From the NCBI GenBank assembly GCA_950295325.1, contig OX485808.1, positions 18,994,527 to 19,058,526 of the forward strand: 64,000 nucleotides of DNA. Reading direction: 5' to 3'. The first letter of the stretch is position 1. Each line of letters starts with the position of its first letter. Of this stretch, positions 1 through 10,258 are shown piece by piece. A model generated the notes under the pieces. The model saw only the letters and a program-made list of their open reading frames with translations, had not been told where the DNA came from and did not search any database. This DNA is from Polytrichum commune. Lineage: Eukaryota; Streptophyta; Polytrichopsida; Polytrichales; Polytrichaceae. A program made the translations under genes and the position numbers.

Positions 1-1295
1 CCTTCCTCCAAGTTGTGGTGTACCATCAATTTCTTAAGGGTGGCGTTGGGGGCGATGGCCCTAGCAAAGAAGAACTCAAGCTTCGTGCTGCTCAACATAC
101 TGGTGACCCCGCTATCCTGCAAAAGGTTCTTCTCGACATGCCTGGCGGAGAGGAATTTTGTACTCGTACTCCCCACCTTGAGGGTGCCGAGGTCTTTGGC
201 TCCCATAAACGCAAGCCTGACACCCCCATTGGAGCTGATGATGAAACCCACCGCCCCGACACCCTAAACTTCTCTCGCCCTCGTGTCGCTCAGAGAACCA
301 CCAGATCTCACGCTTCACCTTTGCCTACCATCGTCGAGGAGTCCTCCCCGACAGTGCTCGAGGTTCCACCACCCCCTCCTACTGGATTGGATTTTCGTCG
401 TGTCACTGCTGTCCAAGAATCCAATGTGGACGAGAAGCTCTGGCATATTGCTCGAGTTCCTTACAATTCCTCCAAAGCATGTTGGGCCATGCATGCTGTC
501 ACCAAGAAGAAATGCACTGCCAAAATCGTCTCCAACTCCAAGAGCACCCCTGCACCGGCATACATTGGAGTTTGGAACTATTACAAATTCACAATACCTA
601 AGGTCGAGAAGTTTTTTTTTTGCCCAGACGACATTGAACGTTGTGTCAAAGGATCCCGTCGCAAGTGGGTCGACAAATTCTCTACAAACCAAGAACGACC
701 TCCAATCCCTCCCGTGTGGCCTGTCAAGATTGGTACCAACCTGACTCGTCCGGAGATCCTTAAGCTTGAGAACGCCGGCTTTCAGCTTCCTCAAAAAGAG
801 CGCATCACGCCCACTCGCCTCTTCAACACATCGGCTCCTCCACTCGACCTCTCTGGAGTGGACGTTCCTGCCAACCCAGACTCGTATCCTTCTTCCAGGC
901 AGTCCAAGACTACGAGACGGTCTGCCACCGCACCATCAACAAAACAAATGCAGATGGTCGCATCTGCCCGAGCTATGGATGTGACCATTTTGAAGGTGAC
1001 CATGATTCCACGACCTGGATTTGGTTGCGTTATCATGTTGCAGTCCAAACCTGCACCTACTCAATCAATTTACCAACTCACAGTCAGTTCCCTGCCCGAG
1101 TGTAATTGCCCAGCCTTCAAGGATATGATATCAAAGTTTGGCTGTAAACAAAATTCGTTCCTGCATTGTAAGCACCTCTACTTCATATTTGTCAAGGTCT
1201 CTAATGTAGACCCCGAAGTTGACTTGTTCATTCACGCTCCTACCTTTAGCTTCAATGAGGTCAAACTCATCCTCGAAGAGGGCCTCTTGACATAG
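1..1295 (+). CDS. SWIM zinc-finger transposase-like protein, C-terminal part (cut by window edge)
   Basis: An open frame enters from the left edge and ends at 1295; the first ATG at 15 is only internal. About 430 residues are visible. Near the C-terminus is a SWIM-type zinc finger: ECNCPAF at about residues 353-359, then LHCKHLYF about 24 residues later (CxC...CxH). A second copy of the unit at 4640-6412 preserves the upstream part missing here. SWIM fingers of this kind are typical of Mutator-like (MULE) transposases and FAR1-type proteins derived from them. The MULE DDE core itself is not visible, so the family call is inference. This copy is intact where visible, while the second is broken. 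Confidence 0.65.
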   Translation, partial: FLQVVVYHQFLKGGVGGDGPSKEELKLRAAQHTGDPAILQKVLLDMPGGEEFCTRTPHLEGAEVFGSHKRKPDTPIGADDETHRPDTLNFSRPRVAQRTTRSHASPLPTIVEESSPTVLEVPPPPPTGLDFRRVTAVQESNVDEKLWHIARVPYNSSKACWAMHAVTKKKCTAKIVSNSKSTPAPAYIGVWNYYKFTIPKVEKFFFCPDDIERCVKGSRRKWVDKFSTNQERPPIPPVWPVKIGTNLTRPEILKLENAGFQLPQKERITPTRLFNTSAPPLDLSGVDVPANPDSYPSSRQSKTTRRSATAPSTKQMQMVASARAMDVTILKVTMIPRPGFGCVIMLQSKPAPTQSIYQLTVSSLPECNCPAFKDMISKFGCKQNSFLHCKHLYFIFVKVSNVDPEVDLFIHAPTFSFNEVKLILEEGLLT

Positions 1296-2550
1296 TCTAC
1301 TTTCTAGAATTACTCTCATCCTAGCACTACATTTTGTCCTCATGGATGTGGTCAGTTCTGGACCGAATGTGAACTCATAATTGATTGCTATAATAAATAT
1401 AATTTCATAGATTATTTTTATTCCCTTCAAAATTTTGTATTACAATATTCAAATGTGTCATGTGTCTCTCTCCCGGTTGAACATTTCATTTTCAATTTTA
1501 AGGTGCTACCTATCTCTATCAAATCTACTTCCGTTTCGCCAACCTTCTAGGTGTTTCGTCATCCCTTCTTGATGGAGGTGGACCCGGTCGAAGAAAATCA
1601 ATGTATGACACCGTTTTATCCCTCATTCGATCCTTCAATGGACAACGATGCGGCGACAATCCTCTCATCCTCTCGCGAAATGACAAAGACCTCGAAGATT
1701 CGCCTACTACCTTCACCTCATCCTCCCCGTTCGTCGTCTTGTCTTCATTCACATCAGCGTCCTTCTCCTGTACATCCGTTCGCGTTTTTTTTTTCTTTGC
1801 ATATTGTTTCTGCTCCTCCTGCATCCTCCACCTCCAGGCTTGTGTGGACTGCGAAAATGGAGTGAGTTCGTAGTCATCACTACATTGCTTTCCAGCACCT
1901 TTGTCATGTTCCGGCGATGGGATCTCCTAGACTCCTAATCTCCTTCTTCCATCCTAGGCCAGCGAACATGTCTTTCTCCTCTCCCATTGTGTCCTTAAAC
2001 ACTTTACATCCGTATTGGATACGAGTCTACCTTATGTCCTTATATATTTTGAGCTGAAGATAATCTCTTCAAACAATAATTGTGCGAGTCCAAGCTCTAT
2101 AGTTGACTCACACATAGGACAAATATAAAAGTGATGGAATAAAAACGAAGCAAGGTGGTCGCCATTTGTATTTTCATTGACTAATTCTTCAATTATACCA
2201 AACTCGATAAAATCATTTTTAAATCTTCTTTTTTGGAATCACCCTTGGTTTAAATCATATACTTATCTATTTTATCATAATTCTTATATCATTTTTGCAC
2301 TTCCCGTATTCTAAATTTAACGACTACATTTCAAATTCAGATCATTTTCATTTAATGTTGGACCTATCCATTCCACGGAAATAGGTCATACATTTTTGCT
2401 ATTTTTGGTAAATTCTGGAATATTCCAGGTATATCCGTTTCTATTTTAAAATTGCTAAATTTAGTCTAACAAGTTTGCTATTTTTTCTTCATCTCCGCTC
2501 TCCGCTCTCCAAATCTCTGCTCTCCACTCTACGCTCACATAGTTGTGTCG
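1296..2550. repeat. 3' flank of the SWIM-transposase unit, repeated at 6413-7917
   Basis: AT-rich DNA without a credible gene. It aligns by eye with 6413-7917. Shared blocks include the AATAAATA-type stretch near 1390/6495, the GATGGAGGTGGACCCGGTCG block at 1570/6648, and the ACGCTCACATAG block just before both copies diverge (about 2532/7890). The two transposase units are therefore tandem copies of one longer element. Short ORFs in this stretch have no recognisable domain. Confidence 0.55.
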
Positions 2551-4106
2551 TCCCTGACCGCTCCGTACTCTTCCGGCGAACTAAGGGTGAGCGGGCCCGT
2601 TCCGAAACAAGGGTCTTCTCCCGATCCGGAACTCTTCCGGATTCCGGTGGATGGGAAGTTCCGGCTGGTTGACTGGGCCCTGCACCCGCCTGTGAGGCCG
2701 GAACCAGTTCCACCTCCCCAATAACCTCGTATAAAGTACCCGTCGGAGATCTGGGTGGACCCGGATAGAGCATTCGCCTGGGGGTACCACCCGGCAGCAG
2801 CTTCTGAATCTCCTTGAGTAAGTCCTTCATGGAGCGAGAGTATTTTACCAGGACAGGGAGCGTTTGCCGGGCGGAAGACGGATCCCGCCGACTCCATCAG
2901 CTGGTCGTAAAGATGTGCCTTGTTGACGATCTCTCCCGGATGGCCCACCAACTTCCGGACTCGGCTCAACACCACAGCTTGTTCCGCCTGGAACTTCCGG
3001 ATCTCCTCGCTCTTCAGGGTGAGCTCCCGGGTCATAGCGGCCACTTGTGCCGCTAGCTGCGCCTTCTCCGTCTCCAGGGCCTCCACCTGTTTCCGGTCTG
3101 TCCGCTTGGCCAACTTCCGGAGGATATTTCCGGGTCCACAATTGCCCAGGGCCTGGTTTACTCCCCGGGTGATGTGCTCCATCCGGAAGTACTGGTTCTG
3201 GAGCTCTGTCAACTCATCCCGGACGCGCTTTAAAAGGGCTTCCGGAAACTCAAAGGTGGAGAGGTCGATGTCTTTCCAAGGAACTTCCCGGCTGGGGCCA
3301 GCTTCCTGTCGAACCGGTGGTGAGGTGGGTTTCCGGACCTTCGGAGGGGACGAAACCGGAGGTGGTTCCAGAACCGCTGTGTCGCTGGAATCTTCTGTTC
3401 CGGTCTCCGGAACTTCGACTTCCGGACTGATCTTGTACACCACCTCGTCTTCCGCTATCGTCAGCATGTCCTCCTCTTCTTCGTTGATGCAGCCGTGGTG
3501 CTGGTAGAGGTGGAGGATGTAAGGGGAAAGAAAGGAGGGTTTCCGGCCAATGTGGGGGATGGATTTCTCTACATATTCCTGAATTAACCTACCCCAATTT
3601 ACAGGCCGGGCTCCGGACATGGCCCCGAACAGGGTGTTGGCCATGGTAATGCTGAGCCGTTTGGGCTTTTCCGGACTAAAGATGGGGAGAATAAATTCTA
3701 TGACTCTCCTCTCTCTCGAGTTCCGGCAATTCCCGGGATGGAATCTGTCCTTAGGATCCGGGTCCGTTCTGAATTTTCCTACGTAGAAACTATCCCTGCG
3801 GCTAGCCCAACCCTCACCCTTTCCTTTCGGAAATCCATAAACTCCCGCCCATACCTCCGGTGTCCATTTCTCCGGTTCCTGCCTCATCGTGCGAATCCAC
3901 TGATTGCCTCTCTCGAACAGGAACTCCCGCAATGTGGCCTCCGCCCGGAGATTCCAGGGTTTGGCGAGCAATCCCTCGCACCCCATCCGACTAAGGTCCT
4001 CTATGAGCTCCTTGAGCTCAGAATCTCTCTTCGGGGTGGCCGGCGATACAAGTTTTACTGGAATCGGAACCTGCTCTCTCTCATCTTCCTCTCGCGCCTC
4101 CGGCAT
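2535..4106 (-). CDS. gag-like retroelement ORF with coiled coil
   Basis: A 523-residue frame starts at the ATG at 4106 (MPEAREEDER). The open frame extends to 4124, but only through a TTG codon. The N-terminal 170 residues form a compact W-rich region (WNLRAEATLREFLFE, WIRTMRQEPEKWTPEVW) like the capsid-region ORFs of plant LTR retroelements. A charged, proline-rich linker follows, then a heptad-rich coiled coil at about residues 280-400. The C-terminus runs into the boundary with the SWIM-transposase unit and is probably truncated or frameshifted. GC content is clearly higher than in both neighbours. No protease, RT or integrase is present. It lies exactly between the two transposase units, suggesting insertion at their junction. 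The family is inferred from architecture, not from a diagnostic motif. Confidence 0.5.
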   Translation of the reverse strand: MPEAREEDEREQVPIPVKLVSPATPKRDSELKELIEDLSRMGCEGLLAKPWNLRAEATLREFLFERGNQWIRTMRQEPEKWTPEVWAGVYGFPKGKGEGWASRRDSFYVGKFRTDPDPKDRFHPGNCRNSRERRVIEFILPIFSPEKPKRLSITMANTLFGAMSGARPVNWGRLIQEYVEKSIPHIGRKPSFLSPYILHLYQHHGCINEEEEDMLTIAEDEVVYKISPEVEVPETGTEDSSDTAVLEPPPVSSPPKVRKPTSPPVRQEAGPSREVPWKDIDLSTFEFPEALLKRVRDELTELQNQYFRMEHITRGVNQALGNCGPGNILRKLAKRTDRKQVEALETEKAQLAAQVAAMTRELTLKSEEIRKFQAEQAVVLSRVRKLVGHPGEIVNKAHLYDQLMESAGSVFRPANAPCPGKILSLHEGLTQGDSEAAAGWYPQANALSGSTQISDGYFIRGYWGGGTGSGLTGGCRAQSTSRNFPSTGIRKSSGSGEDPCFGTGPLTLSSPEEYGAVRDDTTM

Positions 4107-4640
4107 TTTGCTTTGCACCCTCAATCCCCGGCTTCTTCCCTCCAGAGTTCTACCTGCAAATTACTAAAGAATCCCAGCAATCCAACTGCTGGTGACTCGA
4201 AAAACAGCTCACCACTCGTTCTCTCGACAATGCCGCTCGTGCAAATGGCGTGGAGAAGGAGAGAAATTCCTTTAAGTACCCTCTCCCTCTTCCTCTAACG
4301 GGCTTGGGTCCTCAACTGTTTCCGTTGTAACCGCTCCGAGTCCGTTATAACCGTCCGGGTTCCGGTGTAACCGTTTTCCGTTATAACTGTCTTCCGGTGT
4401 AACTGCCCTCGGGTATAACCGCCTTCCGGTCCGGACGCCCCGGACCGGACCGTTTAAAAACGGTCTCCCTGGACTAAGTTCTGGTCCGGCCAAAGTGTCC
4501 GTTCTTACCATTTTAACGCGTAAGGCGGATGCTTAGAACCTTATTCCATAAGACAACTAACCTACCCTAGAGATCCCTACTTTGAGACCAACACCAGGGT
4601 ATTATCCGGATATTAATCCGGTTAGGAAGCCAATCCGGAC
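4107..4640 (-). promoter_or_regulatory. LTR/leader-like region of the gag-like element, with TAACCG-type minisatellite
   Basis: On the minus strand this region leads into the gag-like ORF. At 4318-4430 the plus strand repeats the motif GTTATAACCG / GGTGTAACCG at roughly 15-20 bp spacing (at least seven variants). A TATA-like TACTTAAAGG lies about 160 bp upstream of the ATG on the minus strand. The short repeated motif followed by a TATA-like box is what an LTR U3 region looks like. No second LTR was found, so this is tentative. Confidence 0.4.
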
Positions 4641-6412
4641 TTTCCGTGGATTTTTGGGCTCCCACAGAGGGCCGTGAGCGCACTTGTTATTTTCACTGGA
4701 AACAATTGCTCGAGAAACATACAAAATCGTACATAAAGCATGAGTTACAATACCAACATAGACACCTTTGCCTTCAATATCGGAATGCGTCGTCTATGGA
4801 AGAGGCCGAGACTAGGTACCTAGCTATCAAGGCTTGGTGGGCGTCATCGAATTGTACAAGTGAGGACAGTCTCAAGCACCTCCAGCTCTGGCTTGCTTTT
4901 TGGCACTTCCGCTACCTTCAATGGGGTGGTTTCATGGAACTGGTACATCTCCCTTCTCTTTCTTTCTTGTTTTTTCCTGGATTTAGTTTCCTCTCTCTGT
5001 GCTTCTTCTAATACTTCATTTCTCCAATCAGGAAAAGGTATTGACCCAAGACCAGTTGGCCGAGATGCCGTCGTGCAATCTTGCGGAGTCCGTCCACAAC
5101 AAGTGGCTTCAAGCATCCGGCAAAAAGGGTGGAGATCTATACGTGGCTACGATGGACGACTATATTCGCGCCTTCTTACAAGTTGTTGCATACTACCAAT
5201 TCCTTAAAGGTGGAGTTGGCGGTGATGGTCCAAGCAAAGAAGAGCTGAAGCTCAGGGGAATTTTGCATTCGCGATCCACACCTTGAGGGCGCCAAGGTGT
5301 TTGGATCGCAAAAGCGAAGACCAGACACTCCAATTGGTGATGATGGCGAGACCCACCGCCCCGATACCGTCAACTTCTCTCGCCCTCGCCCCGCTAAGCG
5401 AGTCACTCGATCTCAATCAGTACCACTACCTACTATCGTTGAGGAGTCTTTTCCGTCTGTACAAGAGGTTCAAGTGCCTTCTCTAGCAGGAATTGGTTTT
5501 CATCGTGTCACCGCCGTACAAGAAACCAAAGTAGATGTCTCTCTTTGGCATATTGCCCGCATACCCCATACCTATGGGAAGTCTTATTGGGCTAATCATG
5601 CTGGCACGAAGAAGAAGTGCACCGCAAGAATCATCACCAATAATAAGAGCGTCCCTGCGCCGACCTACACCGGTATGTGGCATCATTACAAACTCCAAGC
5701 AGAGAAGCGTATAGACTTCGTCTTTTGCCCAGACGACATCGAGCGTTGTGTAAAGGACCCTCGTCGGAAATGGGTCATGCCGTTTTCTGCTGATGATCAG
5801 AAACCTCCTATTCCCCAAATCTGGCCCGTCAAGATTGGTACCAACCTCACCCGTTCGGAGATCTTCGCGCTTGAGAACGCAGGTTTTTAACTCCCACCAA
5901 AAGAGCGCATCACACCAACTCCACTCTTCACCAACTCCGCTCCTCCACTGGATATGTCTGGAATCCGTATTCCAGAACACCCTGATTTTATCCCTCCGAT
6001 AAGATTGTCCAAGGTTGTTCGACGATCTAGTAGCGCACCTTCGGCAAAGCAGAGGCAGATGGTTGCCTCTGCTGAAGCTATGTATGGTACTGTTCTGAAG
6101 TTAACTATGATCCCTCAACCGGGCTTTGGTTGCATTATCACTCTGCAGTCCAAGTCAGAACCGCAACCCCCCATCTAACAAGTGACAGTGAATTCTCTTC
6201 CAGAGTGCAATTGCACATGCTACTTGGATATGATTTTCAAGTTCGGCCGCAAATGAAATTCTTATCTGAATTGTAAGCATCTCTATTACATCTTCATCAA
6301 GGTTTCTAATTTGGATGCGGAAGTGAATTTGTTCATTCACGCCCCGACCTTTAACTTCAATGAAGTCAAACTCATCCTCGAAGGGGGTCTTTTGACACAA
6401 TCTACTTCCTAG
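4640..6412 (+). pseudogene. SWIM-domain (MULE-like) transposase, broken second copy
   Basis: The first exon reads from about 4646 (TCYFHWKQLLEKHTKSYI onward) to FMEL near 4937. It is followed by a short intron (donor CTG/GTACAT, acceptor CAATCAG/GAAAAG near 5030, phase 0). The frame then continues through SCNLAESVHNKWLQASG and FLKGGVGGDGPSKEELK. It breaks after KLR near 5253, where about 20 codons present in the first copy are missing and the frame shifts. Further in-frame stops lie after NAGF (5888), after PQPPI (6176) and inside the SWIM finger (near 6254). The finger is still legible as ECNC...NCKHLYYI. This copy supplies the N-terminal sequence missing from the window-edge copy. Confidence 0.65.
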
Positions 6413-7917
6413 AATTCATCTCAGCCTACCAATATATTGTATCCTACTAGATGTGCCAATTGTGGACATCATGTGAACTCATAATTGTTTGCTATAATAA
6501 ATAAAATCCCATGGATTATTTTTATTCCCTTCAAGATGTTTTATTACAATACGGAATTGTGTCAAGCATGCCTACTATGTCTATCAACTATACTTCCGTG
6601 TTTCTATCCTCCTACATGCTTCGGACTTCTTTTTGTCGTCCCTTCTTGATGGAGGTGGACCCGGTCGAAGCAAATCAACGTACGAAACCGTTTTATCCCT
6701 CATTCGATCCTTCAATGGACGACGATGCGGCGATAATCCTCTCATCCTATCGCGAAACGACAAAGACCTCGAAGATTTGCCTACCATCTTGACTTCCTAC
6801 TCCATGTCGATTGACTTGTCTTCATTCAAATCATGCGCATCATTTATCATTGTATTCGTTAATTTGGGATTTTTTTGGCATTTTGAGACAGTTACAAATA
6901 TAAAAACATGGATAAAATCACACAAATTTTGGAAAATGTTGTAAGATGCAAATACTTCGAAGCGGGTGTTCATATCAAGAACCCAATTAAGAACTCATAT
7001 CAAGATGGTTTAGGTAGGACAACCCAAACATTAGACCATGTTGTTGTGGTCCATATATTAATTTGAGACAAGAAAAAGTCTCCAATTAATGAATATAGTG
7101 ATATTTGCATCACTATTCATGCATCTTGTTTCGTCCTTCTCTTGCACATTACCTCGCATTTTATCATTTTTTGCATATCGTTTCTGCTCCTCTTGCATTC
7201 TCCACCTCCATGCTTGTGTGGACTGGGAAAATGGAGTGAGCTCGTAGTCATCACTATGTTGATTTCCAGCAGCTATATCATGTTACGACGATGGATTAAA
7301 GGGAAAATGGGGATCTCCTAGACTTCTAATCTCTTTCTCCCATCCTAAGCCAACAAACATGTCTCTCTCTTCTCCCATTGTGTGCATATGTCTCTACATC
7401 CGTATTGGATACGAGTATAACTTATGTCCTCATTTATATACAGCTGAAGATAATCTCTTCGACCACAAACAATAATTATTGGAATCCAAGCTCTAGAGTT
7501 GACTCACACATAGGACAAAGACAAAAGTGATGGAATAAAAACGAAGCCAGTTGATCGCCCTTTTTATTTTGATTGATTCATTCTTCAATTATACCAACCT
7601 CGATAAAATTATTTTCATTCGTTCTTTCTTGGTTCATCATTGGTTTTATCATATACTTATCTATTTTATCTTAATTTTCTATCATTTTAGCACATGTTTA
7701 CAAATGTAATGAGACCATTTCAAATTCAGGGCCTTTTGATTTATTTTTGGACCTATATATTCCACGAAAATAGGTCACAATTTTTTACTATTTTAGGAGA
7801 ATCTGGGATATTCGAATATATTCATCTTTTTTAAAAAATCTAAATTTTGTCCGAGAAATTTACTAAATTTAATTCCTCGTTGCTCTCCGCTCTACGCTCA
7901 CATAGAAGTGTCGTCTA
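6413..7917. repeat. 3' flank of the second SWIM-transposase unit
   Basis: AT-rich non-coding DNA corresponding to 1296-2550. It diverges from that copy after the shared ACGCTCACATAG...GTGTCGTC block at about 7890-7916. No gene seen. Confidence 0.5.
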
Positions 7918-9600
7918 GTGCACCTAAAGCATTAGTTGTTTTCAAACAAGGGTCACTTTTGACATGATTAGCTATAATTGAAATTATGTAGCTCAAATAC
8001 GTGATTCTTTTGCTTGGAGCAGCATAGTTTGGACCTCTTACATGCTTAGGGGGATAAGGTGTTATTTTCATCCTCTTGGAAGGTGGGCTTTAGAGCAGCC
8101 AAACCCATTTCCGATAAACCCCCCCCCCCGGTCTCAAGTCTTTATACAAAGAATCCTTTAAAGCCGTGAAATTCCACACATGTAGCTATCATTTTCTAAC
8201 ATGATGAAAAAAAACCCGTGAAGAATCACACATGTCGTTATCACAGTCGTCGTAGTGAAACGGTTAAGTTAAAAGGGCACAAATTTGGGTTCCTTGAAAA
8301 GGACAGTGATTATACTCAAGTTTTTGTCTCCCACTTAGCGGAAATAAGTCGACCTATGTTGAAAATATGGGTTGGAAGAAAATATTACTTTTGAAAAATT
8401 ATGAAAAATTAAAAACTTTAAAAATAAATTGTGATTATTTTGTATATACATTGTGATCTAAATTCCAAACCTATGAAAATCCACTCTAATTGACACATGT
8501 ACTTATTACACTAGTGCAAAATTGCTTAAGCTCACCAAAACGGGTTTGGTGGCTCTATATGTAAAAACAAAGGGGGGGAATCATGGCTATGATTCCATTT
8601 CACATACCATAATATGGCTTTCTTTATGTGATTGCACTCTTCTTGTAATGACTAACTTAGGTTAGGCCGCAGCAAAAAATGTTGATGACCATGTGAAGAA
8701 TGATTTTAAGCTTCATGGGATTTATTGATGGACACATTCATGCTCATTATACGTCTTCAAACGTACTTCCCTAGTGCACCCTAAAACCATCATAGAGATT
8801 CCAGAAATTGAAAGAGTCCATCACCACACATGTTAATGTCTTGTCTTTATTATGTGAATGCATGCCTGTCTCAATAATCAACATTAATAAACGAGGAGGA
8901 GGCTTATAGGCCTTTCCCGAAATGCACGCCTGTGAGGCGGCCACATCGCTTTCTTTTTTCTAGTTAACTTTATTTAGTTACATAATTATAGTTGTTTGAA
9001 TTTTTTCTAGTTAACTATAGTTGTTCTTCAATATGGTCTTATATTTCTCTAGTTAAGTATAGTTGTTTTTTTAATTGGTTTGAAATTTTTCTAGTTGCTC
9101 CCTAAACTGTATTGAAAAAAATCTAATTAACTATAATTATTTTGGCAGTTGTCCAAGGTCTGCACTATTGTCATGGGTAATTGAAATTAAGATTAAAACA
9201 CACTTAAAAAATGAAATTTTATGCAACACTAAAAATCTATAATCCCCACAAAAATTTATATGGAATGACAAAAAATGGTTGGGTTAGCATGTAGTGTTCG
9301 TCAAACAAAATAATACCAATGAAAGTGAAGTACAACCATCAAAATTACTCCCAAGCACTTACATCTTGTATTATAGTTGGGCAAGTAAGATTGGTAATGT
9401 GGTCATAATTGTGATCAATATACTTTGTGTTTCCCTCTCCTTATTCCTCTTAAATAAAACCAAAGAAATCAAACCACCAACTTCTGAAACAATAGTTGTG
9501 TGCAAACATACATCAAGAATGACCTAAGGCGGAGACATATACTTAATTTGAGGACAATTTGAAATAAAAAGACGATAAATTCGGTATGCATTTTTTTGTG
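7918..9600. other. AT-rich intergenic DNA, no gene recognised
   Basis: I see no domain-bearing frame on either strand. It contains a C-homopolymer at about 8129 and a repeated ATTTTTCTAGTTAACTATAG-like motif at 8960-9130 (four variants), a simple decayed tandem repeat. The 77-residue frame at 9294 has a hydrophobic stretch but no recognisable family, and I do not call it. Confidence 0.5.
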
Positions 9601-9617
9601 TGGATTTTAGATAATTT

Positions 9618-10256
9618 GTGGGAAATCTAACTCCTCCAGGGCACATAGGTTGTTCGATCCGGGAGGAAACTCCTCCAAAGCCTCACATTCTTGCTTGTCA
9701 AGTTCTCAAAGACTCCTCAACCCACCAAATCCTTCCAGTATGTTCCTCAAAGATTGACGTTGCAACAAATCCAACTCCTCCGAGGGACATAGGTTGCTTA
9801 ATATGGGAGGAAACTCCTCCAAAACTTCACATTCATCCATGTCAAATTCTTGACACTCATCACCCCTCCAAATCCTTTCATTTTCTTCCTCAAAGACTAA
9901 CATTTCAACATATCCAAATCCGCCAAGGCACATAGGTTGCTCAATCCGGGAGGGAACTCAACCAAATCTTAACTATCTTGAATGTAAAGTTTCTTGAGAT
10001 TTACCAACCCACAAAATATTTCCCGTATCTTCCTCAAAGAACCACATCCACACATATTCAACTATTCTGATGCAAACAAGTTCCTCAATCCTTGGGGAAT
10101 CTCCTCCAAAATCTCACATTCTTGCATGATTAGTTTCTTGAGACTCGTCAATCCACCCAATCCTTTCGGTATCTTCTTCAAAGACCGACATAGCGAGAAA
10201 TTCAACTCCTCCAATGCACACAAGTTTGTTAATCCGGGAGGAAACTCCTCCATGCT
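9618..10256 (-). pseudogene. eroded 3' tail of the LRR array
   Basis: Minus-strand fragments still spell the same leucine-rich repeat as the neighbouring large ORF (for example LTNLCALEELNFSLCRSLKK around 10200, and LEEFPPILSNLC near 9820). Frameshifts and stops interrupt them. The large ORF stops at 10259 just before this segment because about 20 nt are missing and the frame has shifted. The array was once at least four units longer. Confidence 0.75.
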
Positions 10257-10258
10257 TC

